Positions 18,074-26,902 are shown, counted from the first letter of the stretch. The stretch: DNA of 63,997 nucleotides from Bacteroidaceae bacterium (GCA_017546785.1 JAFYRW010000016.1:1-63997), one strand, 5' to 3'. The notes: a model not told the origin generated them from the letters alone. Translations and numbers: made by a program.

Positions 18074-19221
18074 GAGTATCTAAAAGCGAAAAAAGAATAC
18101 AACGGGCAGCGGCACTTCTCTGTGCCGTGGTGTTCGTTGTGTTCTCATTTACGTTCCTGTCTGTGTATCAGGGTTCTTTGCTCGAGATGTTTTACGACAA
18201 TGTGGCCAATGGACGATTGCAGTACAACAGCTATATTGTAGCGGGTATTATTACTGCGCTGCTGACATTGCTTGCCTCTTGGTTGAATCGTCTGGCTCAT
18301 TTCAAGCGCGAGTGGACAGCCTTCTCTTATCTGCCATCGGCTATAATATTGGCTTTTATAACAGATATTGACCGTACGATATACACCGGAGGTGCCTCTT
18401 ATATTGGCTGGATAATAATATTTGTTGCGGCTATACTGTTCTACGCATTCTTTGCCTTTATATTGCATCGCGTGCTTTTTGCACAGATAAAGAATCCCGA
18501 AATGGAGGGCTGTAGAATAATGTGGCGCAATCTCTCGTTGATGACACTGCTGTTCTTGCTTGTCGGTATGCTTTCGAGTGCCGATGAGGATATAAAGAAC
18601 GAGGCAATGGCATACAAATATTATAAGCGCGGAAAGATTGACAAGGCACTAAAGGTTGGCCGTAATGCTGCAAAGGCATCGCACGAGCTTACATCGTCGC
18701 GCGCCTATTATCTTGCCCTGAAAGGGGAGCTTGGAGAGAATCTCTTTGCCTATCCGCAGTATTATGGTTCCGAGGGACTTTTGCCCTCTTTGAACCAGAC
18801 AACTCCTCTCTTGCCCGACACTGTATATTCGCAGTTCGGCATTGAACGATGGGCTACCGAAAATGGAATTGAGTATCTTACCCGTGCCGTATCGGTCGAT
18901 AGTGTGCCACAGATTGTCGCCGACTACTATCTGTCGGCGTTACTGCTCGATAAGCGTCTCGATGAGTTTGTCTCTAGTTTGCCCCGCTACTATAATGTAG
19001 AGGATGCGAATGCTCTTCCTAAGAACTACAAGGAGGCAATTTTGCTGTACAACGATTTTGCAGCCGATTCCACATTTGTTGTAACCGATGAGGAGCTTTT
19101 GAAGAAATATACCGAAATGAGGGCACTCGAGGCTGAGTACGACGATATTCTAGTGCGCTCAAATATGGTGCATTCGAGATACGGAAAGAGCTATTGGTAT
19201 TATTACAATTATGGCCATTGA
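18070..19221 (+). CDS. Multi-pass membrane protein with helical C-terminal domain, unknown function
   Basis: A 383-residue protein whose start codon at 18070 overlaps the glgB stop (ATGA), so the two are translationally coupled; the frame is open further upstream, but that part lies inside glgB. About five hydrophobic segments (residues about 12-32, 54-73, 83-99, 110-135, 154-168) are followed by a soluble region of about 210 residues rich in alternating helices, including KYYKRGKIDKALKVGRNAAK, which looks TPR-like. No catalytic motif was recognised. Its coupling to glgB hints at a role near glycogen metabolism, but this is only context. Confidence 0.7.
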   Translation: MRVSKSEKRIQRAAALLCAVVFVVFSFTFLSVYQGSLLEMFYDNVANGRLQYNSYIVAGIITALLTLLASWLNRLAHFKREWTAFSYLPSAIILAFITDIDRTIYTGGASYIGWIIIFVAAILFYAFFAFILHRVLFAQIKNPEMEGCRIMWRNLSLMTLLFLLVGMLSSADEDIKNEAMAYKYYKRGKIDKALKVGRNAAKASHELTSSRAYYLALKGELGENLFAYPQYYGSEGLLPSLNQTTPLLPDTVYSQFGIERWATENGIEYLTRAVSVDSVPQIVADYYLSALLLDKRLDEFVSSLPRYYNVEDANALPKNYKEAILLYNDFAADSTFVVTDEELLKKYTEMRALEAEYDDILVRSNMVHSRYGKSYWYYYNYGH

Positions 19222-19242
19222 TTAAATAATGTGCATTATAAG

Positions 19243-19273
19243 AAAAGAGTCCGAAAATTCGGACTCTTTTTTA
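19243..19273. terminator. Bidirectional terminator between convergent genes
   Basis: AAAAGAGTCCGAA and TTCGGACTCTTTT form a perfect stem with a two-base AA loop, with T-runs on both strands. Confidence 0.85.
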
Positions 19274-21085
19274 TTCTGTGATTACGTGCATAATGCATTC
19301 CTTGCAGTCGAATGATAGGCGGAAGCGCGAACCGTCGCCGTTTACAAGGTAGAAAGGCTCGCGGTAGGGTGGGCGGCCTCCCTCTTTAGTACACCAGCCT
19401 AAACTCTGCTTTATGCAATGCTTGCAGAACATCAATGTTCCTTTTACGGGTGCCTGCTCAAATGACGGAGATATCTTTTCTACTCCGAATCTTTTGTAGA
19501 ATTTGCGGGCGAGGCTGTTCGACACATTGCCACGATAATCTAACTCCTTTTGAGGGAATCTTGCGCTGTCGAGGCACTCGTTCATTGTCTCGCGACTGTA
19601 GTTTCTTTTTTGTTGCAATATAAGTTCGTCGCACAATTGGCGGCGCATTTCCGATAGCAAGGATGAGGGAACGAACCAATCGTCGCTCAATTCAATCGTG
19701 ATGTTGCCTGCTTCGAACGGGGTATTGCCCAGCTTGCCCAATTGGTTGATGATATTCTCTCTCTGCGATTTTTTTGCCTTCTCTTTTGTGAATGCCGAGC
19801 GGACGGTTGCTGTGGTGCCAGCCTCGTCTGTTGCGCTGAGCGTAAAGCCGTTGCTGTCCTCGCCAAAGATAATGTCTATGCTCAGGCGGCGCGCAACGTC
19901 GGGACGCGATAATTCGCGCTCAAAATCACAGTCGTAGTTACGGTAGATAATGTCGCCTGGCTGCAGCTGAGGCATCTTGTGTGGGAGTATCCTGTTGCCT
20001 TCGACGCTGTTTATTCTGAATCCGTGCAATTTGCCGTCCTTGCCAATGAAGCAGGCGCCGTCGCCGTTGGCAAAGGCTTTTTCTCCTGTTACGGTAAAGA
20101 AATTACGTGCAACGATTCTTACGCTGCCCATACGTTCGCCTATCGACTTTGGAGTGTCGAACGATGCAATCTCTTTTTTGTTGCCCACGAGCATATAGTC
20201 GGTGAATCCTCTGTTGAAGCTCTTGTCGGGCTGAGGAGTAAACTCAGTGGTGCATTTTCCGTACGAGGCGCGGCAATAGTCGCTGCGTCGTTCAAAAATG
20301 GCATCTAATTTCTGTCGGTAGTATGCTGTAATATTCTTTACATACGATTCATCTTTGAGGCGTCCCTCAATCTTGAAGGATGTTATGCCTGCGTCGAGCA
20401 TCTCCTCGAGAAATTCGCTGCGGTTCATATCCTTTAGTGATAGAAGATGCTTGTCGCGGCATATTACATTGCCGTCGGCATCCTCTAAATTGAATGCGAG
20501 GCGACAGAATTGTGCGCACGCTCCTTTGTTGGCGCTGCGTCCGAAGCAATGCTGCGATGCGTAGCATTGTCCGCTGTAGCTCACGCAAAGAGCGCCGTGT
20601 ACAAAAACCTCAAGCTCGGTGTCGGGTATTGCTGCGTGAATGGCGGAAATCTCCTTCAGCGACAATTCTCGTGCGAGTACCACGCGCGGGAATCCTGTGT
20701 CGGCAAGGAATTTCGCTTTTTCCACTGTGCGGTTGTCCATTTGTGTGCTGCAGTGCAACGATATTGGCGGAATATTCATCTCTCTTATTCCAAAATCCTG
20801 CACAATGAGCGCATCTACTCCAATTTCATATAGACGGGTTATAAGCTCCTCGACATTTGCAATGTCATCCTCTTCGATGATGGTGTTCAGCGTTACATAG
20901 ACTTTTGCTCCAAAGATGTGTGCATAATTCACAAGCTCACCAATCTCTTCGACAGAGTTTCCTGCTGCTTGTCGTGCACCGTAGTTGCTTGCACCAATAT
21001 ATACCGCGTCGGCGCCACTGTTTATGGCTGTTATTCCGGTTGCGAGATTGCGTGCGGGAGCCAACAATTCTATCTTCTTTGCCAT
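19271..21085 (-). CDS. U32 peptidase-family protein, RNA-hydroxylation type (TrhP/RlhA-like)
   Basis: A 604-residue U32 protein. The N-terminal barrel starts ELLAPARNLATGITAINSGADAVYIG and carries the FVHGALCVSYSGQCYAS signature and a cysteine set ending in GACAQFCRL. In studied members (TrhP, RlhA) this fold supports hydroxylation of tRNA or 23S rRNA rather than proteolysis. A central domain (residues about 330-400, with KGSVR/FANGDGACFIG-type segments) resembles the DUF3656 part of RlhA. The C-terminus adds a cysteine cluster (CKHCIKQSLGWC ... CKEC) that may bind a metal or iron-sulphur centre. Single gene, divergent from the HU/SPOR gene. Confidence 0.82.
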   Translation of the reverse strand: MAKKIELLAPARNLATGITAINSGADAVYIGASNYGARQAAGNSVEEIGELVNYAHIFGAKVYVTLNTIIEEDDIANVEELITRLYEIGVDALIVQDFGIREMNIPPISLHCSTQMDNRTVEKAKFLADTGFPRVVLARELSLKEISAIHAAIPDTELEVFVHGALCVSYSGQCYASQHCFGRSANKGACAQFCRLAFNLEDADGNVICRDKHLLSLKDMNRSEFLEEMLDAGITSFKIEGRLKDESYVKNITAYYRQKLDAIFERRSDYCRASYGKCTTEFTPQPDKSFNRGFTDYMLVGNKKEIASFDTPKSIGERMGSVRIVARNFFTVTGEKAFANGDGACFIGKDGKLHGFRINSVEGNRILPHKMPQLQPGDIIYRNYDCDFERELSRPDVARRLSIDIIFGEDSNGFTLSATDEAGTTATVRSAFTKEKAKKSQRENIINQLGKLGNTPFEAGNITIELSDDWFVPSSLLSEMRRQLCDELILQQKRNYSRETMNECLDSARFPQKELDYRGNVSNSLARKFYKRFGVEKISPSFEQAPVKGTLMFCKHCIKQSLGWCTKEGGRPPYREPFYLVNGDGSRFRLSFDCKECIMHVITE

Positions 21086-21113
21086 TTTTATATAAGGATG
21101 GAGTAATCTGTTG

Positions 21114-21121
21114 CGAAGATA
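21114..21121 (-). promoter_or_regulatory. Candidate -7 box of the U32 gene
   Basis: The minus strand reads TATCTTCG, the TAnnTTCG variant also found before the aminopeptidase P, purM and purL genes. Confidence 0.45.
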
Positions 21122-21203
21122 CTGAAATTATGCGAGTATAATGAAATGTTTTATGAATAATAAAAAAAGCAAGTAAACATTTACCCATCTGAATAATTTT
21201 TGT

Positions 21204-21211
21204 TAATTTTG
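21204..21211 (+). promoter_or_regulatory. -7 box abutting the GTG start of the HU/SPOR gene
   Basis: TAATTTTG is a full consensus match and ends four bases before the GTG start at 21216, so the transcript would begin at or next to the start codon. Confidence 0.55.
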
Positions 21212-21215
21212 CTTC

Positions 21216-22235
21216 GTGGAAAGATTGGAATCACATATTTCGTATCTTATAGCTCGACACAATTGCGTTATTGTGCCGGGAATAGGTGCATTTTTGGCAC
21301 ACGAGGTTCCTGCTTCGTACAATGCCGAAGATAAGATATTTATGCCCCCATACCGAGCTTTAGGCTTTAATCCTCAGGTGGTTATTGATGATGCTCTTTT
21401 GGTGTCACACTATATCTCCTGCGATAATCTGTCGTACGACGAGGCTGTAGCAAGGCTAAAGGCCGATACTGCATTGTTGCGTTCCACTCTCTCGCAAAAG
21501 GGTGTTGTCCGTTTCGGAGCATTGGGAACATTTGAAATGAATGTAAAGGGCGAGATTACCTTTACCCCCGATGCTAACGGCATTGACGACCCTGCAAACT
21601 TTGGCTTCGAGCCGCTTGCGATAGAGACTCTGGAGCAGAGCGACAGAAAGAATATTGTAATTCCCATCAAGCGCCGCGACATTGGAAAATATGTTGCTGC
21701 CGTTGCTGCTGTAATATTGACATTTATCTTTGTTACTCCCGTCAGCGACAATGCATTCAAAAACAATGTGCGCGCTTCTATAACAGATTTTGCATCATCG
21801 GAGCAAATATCTATGATGCAGCAGTTGAGTGCCGTCGTTCCCGAGGCAATGGAGGAGAGCGCAGGCATTGAGATTGCTCCCGTGGATTTTTCCAATACAA
21901 AGATTGTAGAGGCTGTGGCTCCCGAGGCTGTTGAGCCAAAGGTTGCCGAGCCTGTTGTCGCTGTGGTAGAGCCTGTGAAAATAGTTGTAGAGCAGAATAA
22001 GGCCGATAATGCAGAGCCTAAATATTATATAATTGTTGCGAGCTCACCCTCGGCAAGCAATGCCGAACTTGCTGTAAAAGAGCTTACAGCTAAAAAGTTG
22101 GCATCGTACGAGGTGCTTGATTGCGGCAAACGTCATCGTGTGGCAGTGGATAGTTTCTCTTCGGCCGATGCAGCGCAGGATGCATTGTCGCAGTATCAGC
22201 AGACATTCCCTGATGCGTGGGTTCTTTTCTTTTAA
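21216..22235 (+). CDS. HU-CCDC81-like / SPOR-domain membrane protein
   Basis: A 339-residue protein with three parts. Residues 1 to about 125 match the HU-like domain found in Bacteroidota SPOR proteins (MERLESHISYLIARHNCVIVPGIGAFL, VRFGALGTFEM). A membrane segment spans about 159-176. The C-terminal 70 residues (YYIIVASSPSASNAELAVKEL onward) form a SPOR domain, which binds denuded peptidoglycan at division sites. The HU part would be cytosolic and the SPOR part periplasmic. The start is GTG: an in-frame TAA at 21204 rules out any longer form, and MERLE is the family's normal start. The FHA gene follows after 9 bases. Confidence 0.85.
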   Translation: MERLESHISYLIARHNCVIVPGIGAFLAHEVPASYNAEDKIFMPPYRALGFNPQVVIDDALLVSHYISCDNLSYDEAVARLKADTALLRSTLSQKGVVRFGALGTFEMNVKGEITFTPDANGIDDPANFGFEPLAIETLEQSDRKNIVIPIKRRDIGKYVAAVAAVILTFIFVTPVSDNAFKNNVRASITDFASSEQISMMQQLSAVVPEAMEESAGIEIAPVDFSNTKIVEAVAPEAVEPKVAEPVVAVVEPVKIVVEQNKADNAEPKYYIIVASSPSASNAELAVKELTAKKLASYEVLDCGKRHRVAVDSFSSADAAQDALSQYQQTFPDAWVLFF

Positions 22236-22244
22236 AAAAATAGA

Positions 22245-22742
22245 ATGAAAAAGGTTATATGTCCCAAATGCGATCATCCGATTGTGTTCGATGATAGCAC
22301 CTATCGTGTAGGTCAGTCTCTTGTTTTTGAGTGTGAGAAATGCCGTAAGAGCTTTACAATAAAGGTTGGAGAGGCTTACGAGGATTATGAGGAGGAGGAT
22401 TTTGGTTACGTTGTTGTGCTTGAGAATAATTTCTGTTACCGACAGGAGCTTAAACTCACCGAGGGCGACAATGTTATTGGCCGCTACAACAAGGGAACAA
22501 TAATCTCGCATCCTATTGAGACAAGAGACCCTAGTATGGACCGTCGCCATTGTATAATAAATGTAAAGCGTAACGGTGCAGGAGAACTTGTTTATGTTAT
22601 TCGCGATAATCCCAGTGTAACGGGAACATTTGTTATGAACCGTATATTGGGCGACAGAGAGCGTCTGCGCATAGAGGATGGAGCAATAATAACTCTTGGT
22701 GCAACAACCCTTATTTTGCATACTCCTTACGGCGAAGAGTAA
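22245..22742 (+). CDS. Zinc-ribbon and FHA-domain protein
   Basis: A 165-residue protein. The N-terminus is a zinc ribbon with cysteines C6, C9, C30 and C33 (ICPKCDHPIVF and FECEKCRKSF), of the MJ0042 type. The C-terminal half is a forkhead-associated domain: NVIGRYNKGTI, SMDRRHCIINV and the later TFVMNRILGDRERLRIEDGAIITLG hold the phosphothreonine-binding loop residues (R, S, RRH, N). FHA domains read phosphothreonine, but no Ser/Thr kinase is encoded in the window. Its place 9 bases after the HU/SPOR gene suggests one transcript. Confidence 0.85.
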   Translation: MKKVICPKCDHPIVFDDSTYRVGQSLVFECEKCRKSFTIKVGEAYEDYEEEDFGYVVVLENNFCYRQELKLTEGDNVIGRYNKGTIISHPIETRDPSMDRRHCIINVKRNGAGELVYVIRDNPSVTGTFVMNRILGDRERLRIEDGAIITLGATTLILHTPYGEE

Positions 22743-23044
22743 TATTGAAACAAAAGAAAATAGTCGTATGGCAGTAACTGCTTTTGTGGCTCAAAATTAA
22801 AAAGTAGGAAGGTGAATAAAGGAATGGGCGCATACAGCAATACAAAATAGGCTTTTGTGAATGCTGATAAAATGTTGCACATAATGCCTATCTCCTGCGA
22901 ATCTTTTAATAATCAGATAGTTGACTATGTAATATAGCCTCTCGTATATTGGCGTTACCGTTTGGCACGTTAAGTGCTCTGCGTGTAACGCCTTTTTTTG
23001 CGTATATACTTAAATAACAAACAATTTATTAACTATTTAAACTT
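22743..23044. other. Intergenic region with one hairpin
   Basis: No gene or clear -7 box was found. The only structure is the hairpin at 22951-22999, listed separately. Confidence 0.4.
22951..22999 (+). terminator. Hairpin with seven-T tail upstream of the lipoprotein gene
   Basis: GGCGTTAC at 22951-22958 pairs with GTAACGCC at 22985-22992, with an inner GCAC/GTGC helix, followed by seven T bases. It lies over 200 bases past the FHA stop and 46 before the next ATG, so it may end the upstream transcript or a short untranslated RNA, or act as an attenuator. Confidence 0.6.
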
Positions 23045-24280
23045 ATGAAGAATTTTAAAGTAATGATAATTGCCCTTTGGGCAATGTTGGGCTTTAGTGC
23101 TTGTGAGCACGACCACGACTGCGGCGATTACGACCACAGTGCCGACCTTGTAGGTACCTGGACCTGCCTTACAGCTAATTATGCCGAGGCATTGATAATT
23201 AACGCTAATGGTTCAGCTGTTTCTACCGGTGTCGAGGATGGTGAAATGTGGAAAGATGTACCTGGTGAAATTGTAGTTAAGAATGGCGAGATTACAATGA
23301 TATTCAAGGATAACGACAATTTTAAAGGCCATTTTGATATTATTCCCGGTGAGTCTTTCTCTATTTACACCGATGAGGGAGAGCGTTATACTTATCAGTA
23401 CTGCAAAGAGGACCTCTCGGAGGAGATTGTTGGTATGTGGGTTTGTACAACAGGTCCAATGGTTGAACAGGGTGATATGTCTATTCAGACTTACACAGAG
23501 GATGGTAAGCTTGTTGTGACAACAGCTACTGCTTCTGCAGATGGCAGTACGATTCTAAACAAGCAGGATATTTATTGGGTGATAGGGGATTTGTTGATTT
23601 TTAAAATTTTAGAGAAGAATATGAGTGCTCCTCAGTATGTGGCTACTCGTTTGATTTATACTCCCAATGGTACTTCTTTAGGTGATATCTTGACTCAAAC
23701 AATGTATATTGCTACAGATAATGGCTTGGTTGAAACAAAATCTTCTTGGCTTCGCGTTAAAGAGGACCTCGACCTTGCAGGCAAAAAATACGATTACAGC
23801 AAAATCTTTGTTACCAATGTAAAAGGTTTGGATAAGGATATTGAGTTTGGTGGCCAGATATTGAATTTCAACACATTGAATGGTAATGCAATGGATAAGT
23901 TTATGAAGAACATCTTGTTCAATATCTCATTTGAAGATGGCAAAATGGCATACCACTGCTACTACAACAATAAACTCGTACCGGTTGAGGCTCCTATTGA
24001 GGTAGAGGGTAACAAAATTTCTATCAAGATGAGTGCAAACAAATCAGTATATCGTGATATTGTATTGTATGCTTTCCAGGATGCTGACGATTGTCAGTTG
24101 CATATGTATATGCCAACCTCATCATTCGAGAAGTTTATTGCTAACATAGCAGTTGTGATGAGAGCTAAGAGTGGCAAGTTAGATGTGAACGATGCAGAGG
24201 CTGTGTCGGCAATCTACAATGGTGTTGAGAATGCAATTGAGACTATCAACGTAAGCTTTGTGATGGAAGCTGCGAAATAA
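23045..24280 (+). CDS. Lipoprotein of unknown function with His/Asp-rich N-terminus
   Basis: A 411-residue lipoprotein: signal peptide KNFKVMIIALWAMLGFSAC with lipid-bearing C20. The mature start is rich in histidine and aspartate (EHDHDCGDYDHSAD), a possible metal-binding segment. Two related segments open with DLVGTWTC and EIVGMWVC, suggesting duplicated lipocalin-like beta units of about 95 residues; a third part (residues about 235-411) looks different and ends in helices. No family was recognised. Monocistronic, with a strong terminator after it. Probably exported to the outer membrane or cell surface, as for many Bacteroidota lipoproteins. Confidence 0.75.
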   Translation: MKNFKVMIIALWAMLGFSACEHDHDCGDYDHSADLVGTWTCLTANYAEALIINANGSAVSTGVEDGEMWKDVPGEIVVKNGEITMIFKDNDNFKGHFDIIPGESFSIYTDEGERYTYQYCKEDLSEEIVGMWVCTTGPMVEQGDMSIQTYTEDGKLVVTTATASADGSTILNKQDIYWVIGDLLIFKILEKNMSAPQYVATRLIYTPNGTSLGDILTQTMYIATDNGLVETKSSWLRVKEDLDLAGKKYDYSKIFVTNVKGLDKDIEFGGQILNFNTLNGNAMDKFMKNILFNISFEDGKMAYHCYYNNKLVPVEAPIEVEGNKISIKMSANKSVYRDIVLYAFQDADDCQLHMYMPTSSFEKFIANIAVVMRAKSGKLDVNDAEAVSAIYNGVENAIETINVSFVMEAAK

Positions 24281-24312
24281 TAGGCCGACGCGAAAATCGA
24301 TCGGTTGAATAT

Positions 24313-24350
24313 AAAAATAGTCTGTACCCTGTGGTGCAGACTATTTTTTA
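24313..24350. terminator. Bidirectional terminator between convergent lipoprotein genes
   Basis: AAAAATAGTCTGTACC at 24313-24328 pairs with GGTGCAGACTATTTTT across a CTGT loop, with T-runs on both strands. It touches the stop end of the downstream minus-strand gene. Confidence 0.8.
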
Positions 24351-25112
24351 TGGAATTATATTATCGGTATAAATATACTCTATATTCTTGCGGTGTTTTT
24401 GTGGAACAATCTCCTTGTCGTTCACTGTGAATAACGCAGCCTTGTAGTGGGAGAAAATATCTATCAATTTAAATAGGTGGTGGTCGAATGCGCTGGTGTG
24501 CAGTGACAGCCACTCAATTTTTTCTCCTTTAAAGAAGTGATGCAATATTATGTGCTTTACTATTCCTTCTGTAATGTCGTGTGCAAGGCAGGAGTATAGT
24601 ACTTTGTGGTAGCCTTGCCTGTTAAGCTCGGTGTAATCCTCGTAGCTGAATGCCTCCACTATTGTCCGCTCCTTTATATTGGGGAAGTATTCTTTTATAA
24701 TATCGGGAGACGATGTTTTGTCGGTAACAAGGAATAGTGTGCTGTCGCTCTCAAAGATGCTGTTTATCTGTTGCGCGGTGAGCGGGGTGTATTTTCCCAT
24801 TATGCGCTGCGATAAAAAGGCGGATAGAGTGGGGGCGCTGTCGCCCTTTTGCGGTTGCCCGCAGAGGGTGTTATACTCCTCCCACGAGTGGGTGGCAACC
24901 AACACGCTGTCGGCGGTGAACAGGAGGTCGAACTCAATATATTTGTAGCCTGCCTCGATGGAGTTTGTGAGTGCCTCGAGGGAATTTGTGTAAATGTCTC
25001 CGTCGATGCCTCCTGCGGCGTGTGCTATTATTTTGGGCTCCCACTCTTGCGTGCCGTTGCTGCAGGCTGTGAGCAGCAGGGTTATTGCTGTTACGATGCT
25101 ATAGAATCGCAT
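24348..25112 (-). CDS. GDPD/PI-PLC-like lipoprotein
   Basis: A 254-residue lipoprotein (signal ending LLLTAC, lipid on C17) with the start of a glycerophosphodiester phosphodiesterase-like barrel: IIAHAAGGIDGDIYTNSLEAL, then YIEFDLLFTADSVLVATHSWEEY. In typical GDPD enzymes the first motif is HRG and the later one HD; here they are HAAGG and HSW, so it belongs to a divergent branch and its activity on glycerophosphodiesters is unproven. Probably acts in the periplasm or at the surface. It begins five bases after the aminopeptidase P stop, in the same transcript. Confidence 0.75.
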   Translation of the reverse strand: MRFYSIVTAITLLLTACSNGTQEWEPKIIAHAAGGIDGDIYTNSLEALTNSIEAGYKYIEFDLLFTADSVLVATHSWEEYNTLCGQPQKGDSAPTLSAFLSQRIMGKYTPLTAQQINSIFESDSTLFLVTDKTSSPDIIKEYFPNIKERTIVEAFSYEDYTELNRQGYHKVLYSCLAHDITEGIVKHIILHHFFKGEKIEWLSLHTSAFDHHLFKLIDIFSHYKAALFTVNDKEIVPQKHRKNIEYIYTDNIIP

Positions 25113-25117
25113 TGCTA

Positions 25118-26902
25118 TTATAGGTTGATGGGTGCGCAGGCGTGCTTGAGGAACTCAAATATCTCTCCCTCAAAATAGGGCGACAGCTTCTCGAATACCC
25201 ACTCGTGATATTTGTCGAGATACTCTATTGCGTCGTATCCTAAAATCTCGGGGATTATGGGTTCTTTGTCTATGGGGCATATTGTCAGCGGAGCCAACGA
25301 GCAGAATGAACCAAATTCTGTTGTAATGTCCTCTTTGACGAGCATTGTGTTCTCTATTCTTATTCCGTAGCGTCCTGCCTTGTATAGTCCCGGCTCGTTT
25401 GTTATGGTCATTCCTGCAACAAGAGGGGCGGGGACATAATTCATACGAATCTGATGCGGGCCCTCGTGTACGTTAAGGTAATGTCCTACTCCGTGGCCTG
25501 TGCCGTGAAGGAAGTTCTCGCCTGCCTGCCACAACCACTGACGCGCGAGAATGTCTAATTGTGTGCCGCAGGTTCCTGCAGGGAATTTTGCCTTTGCCAG
25601 AGAAATGTGTCCGCGTAGCACGCGTGTGTAGTCCTCTTTCTGCTCCTGTGTAAGTGCGCCCAATGCTATTGTGCGGGTAACGTCGGTTGTACCGTATTTA
25701 TATTGTCCGCCGCAGTCGAGCAAAAGGAAGTTCTCGGGCTTTAGTGTCGAATGCTCCTGCTCGGTGGGTTCGTAGTGCACGATGGCGCCATTCTCGCCGT
25801 ATGCTGCGATGGTGGCGAAGCTTAGCCCGCGGAAATTATCATCCTCGGAGCGTAGCTCGGTGAGCTTTTTGTCTACGTCAATCTCTGTAATCTCCTCCTT
25901 GCCTATATTGTTTTTTAGCCAATAGAGCAATTTTGTCATTGCTACTCCCTCGCTAAGCATCGCTTTTTTGAATCCCTCAATCTCGTGGATGTTCTTTACT
26001 GCCTTCATCGATGCTATTGCGTTGTTGTTCCATAGTATTCTGCATTCTTCGGGCAGTTTTTCCACTATCAAGGCATTACATCTTTGAGAGAGAATGATAT
26101 TCTTTCCGCTGTAATTTTTCAGCTGCTGCCATATTGTGGAATATCCGGCACACTCTATTCCTGCCTCGGCAAGGTAGGCTGCTGTTGCGGAGTCTGTTTT
26201 TTTGTTGTCGATGAAGAGGGTGGCCTTCTCTGCTGTAACAAGCATATAGGCAACAAGAACAGGGTTAAATTCAATATCGTTTCCGCGTAGATTGGTTGTC
26301 CACGCAATCTCGTCGAGCATTGTTATTAGAATGCCATCGCTGTTGCTCTCCTTGAGCAGCTCTCTTATGCGCATAATCTTGCTGCTTGCCGACTCTCCGG
26401 CACATTCGGTGGGCATAATCTCGGCTATGCTCATAGGAATAGCGGGGCGGTTGCTCCATATTGCGGCTATGGGGTCGTGCGAGAGGATGAGTGTTATTCC
26501 TTTGCCCGATAATCTCTCTCTCCACTCCTCGGCCTGAAGGTAGGGGCACACAGAGCCCTCGATAGCAACATTCTCTCCGCTGCTGAGATTGGCCTGCAGC
26601 CACTCGATGATAGATGGTGTTTCTGCGAAACCATCTTTCATAAGCGTGTAGCCGTTGCGCGGAAGAATCTTATCGGCGGCCAGCCAATAGCGTGAGTCGG
26701 TCCACAAAAGAGCCTCGTTGAGTGTAATTACAGCTGTTCCCATTGAACCGTCAAAGCCCGACACCCACTCGCGGGATTTCCAATGTTCGGCAACATATTC
26801 GCTGCCGTGAGGGTCGCTGCTGGGTACTACTACAGCCGATAGGCTGTTCTTTCTCATATATTCGCGGAGCAGGGATACACGCTCGGTAATTACATTGCTC
26901 AT
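25118..26902 (-). CDS. Aminopeptidase P family metallopeptidase (Xaa-Pro aminopeptidase)
   Basis: A 594-residue M24B enzyme that removes an N-terminal residue preceding proline. Two N-terminal creatinase-like domains precede the catalytic pita-bread domain. Metal ligands are visible: Asp in LLDCGGQYKYGTTDVTRT (both aspartates), His in HGTGHGVGHYLNVHEGP, and two glutamates in TNEPGLYKAGRYGIRIENTM. The length matches the three-domain, eukaryote-like form found in Bacteroidota. No signal peptide, so cytosolic. First gene of a two-gene transcript with the GDPD-like lipoprotein. Confidence 0.94.
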   Translation of the reverse strand: MSNVITERVSLLREYMRKNSLSAVVVPSSDPHGSEYVAEHWKSREWVSGFDGSMGTAVITLNEALLWTDSRYWLAADKILPRNGYTLMKDGFAETPSIIEWLQANLSSGENVAIEGSVCPYLQAEEWRERLSGKGITLILSHDPIAAIWSNRPAIPMSIAEIMPTECAGESASSKIMRIRELLKESNSDGILITMLDEIAWTTNLRGNDIEFNPVLVAYMLVTAEKATLFIDNKKTDSATAAYLAEAGIECAGYSTIWQQLKNYSGKNIILSQRCNALIVEKLPEECRILWNNNAIASMKAVKNIHEIEGFKKAMLSEGVAMTKLLYWLKNNIGKEEITEIDVDKKLTELRSEDDNFRGLSFATIAAYGENGAIVHYEPTEQEHSTLKPENFLLLDCGGQYKYGTTDVTRTIALGALTQEQKEDYTRVLRGHISLAKAKFPAGTCGTQLDILARQWLWQAGENFLHGTGHGVGHYLNVHEGPHQIRMNYVPAPLVAGMTITNEPGLYKAGRYGIRIENTMLVKEDITTEFGSFCSLAPLTICPIDKEPIIPEILGYDAIEYLDKYHEWVFEKLSPYFEGEIFEFLKHACAPINL

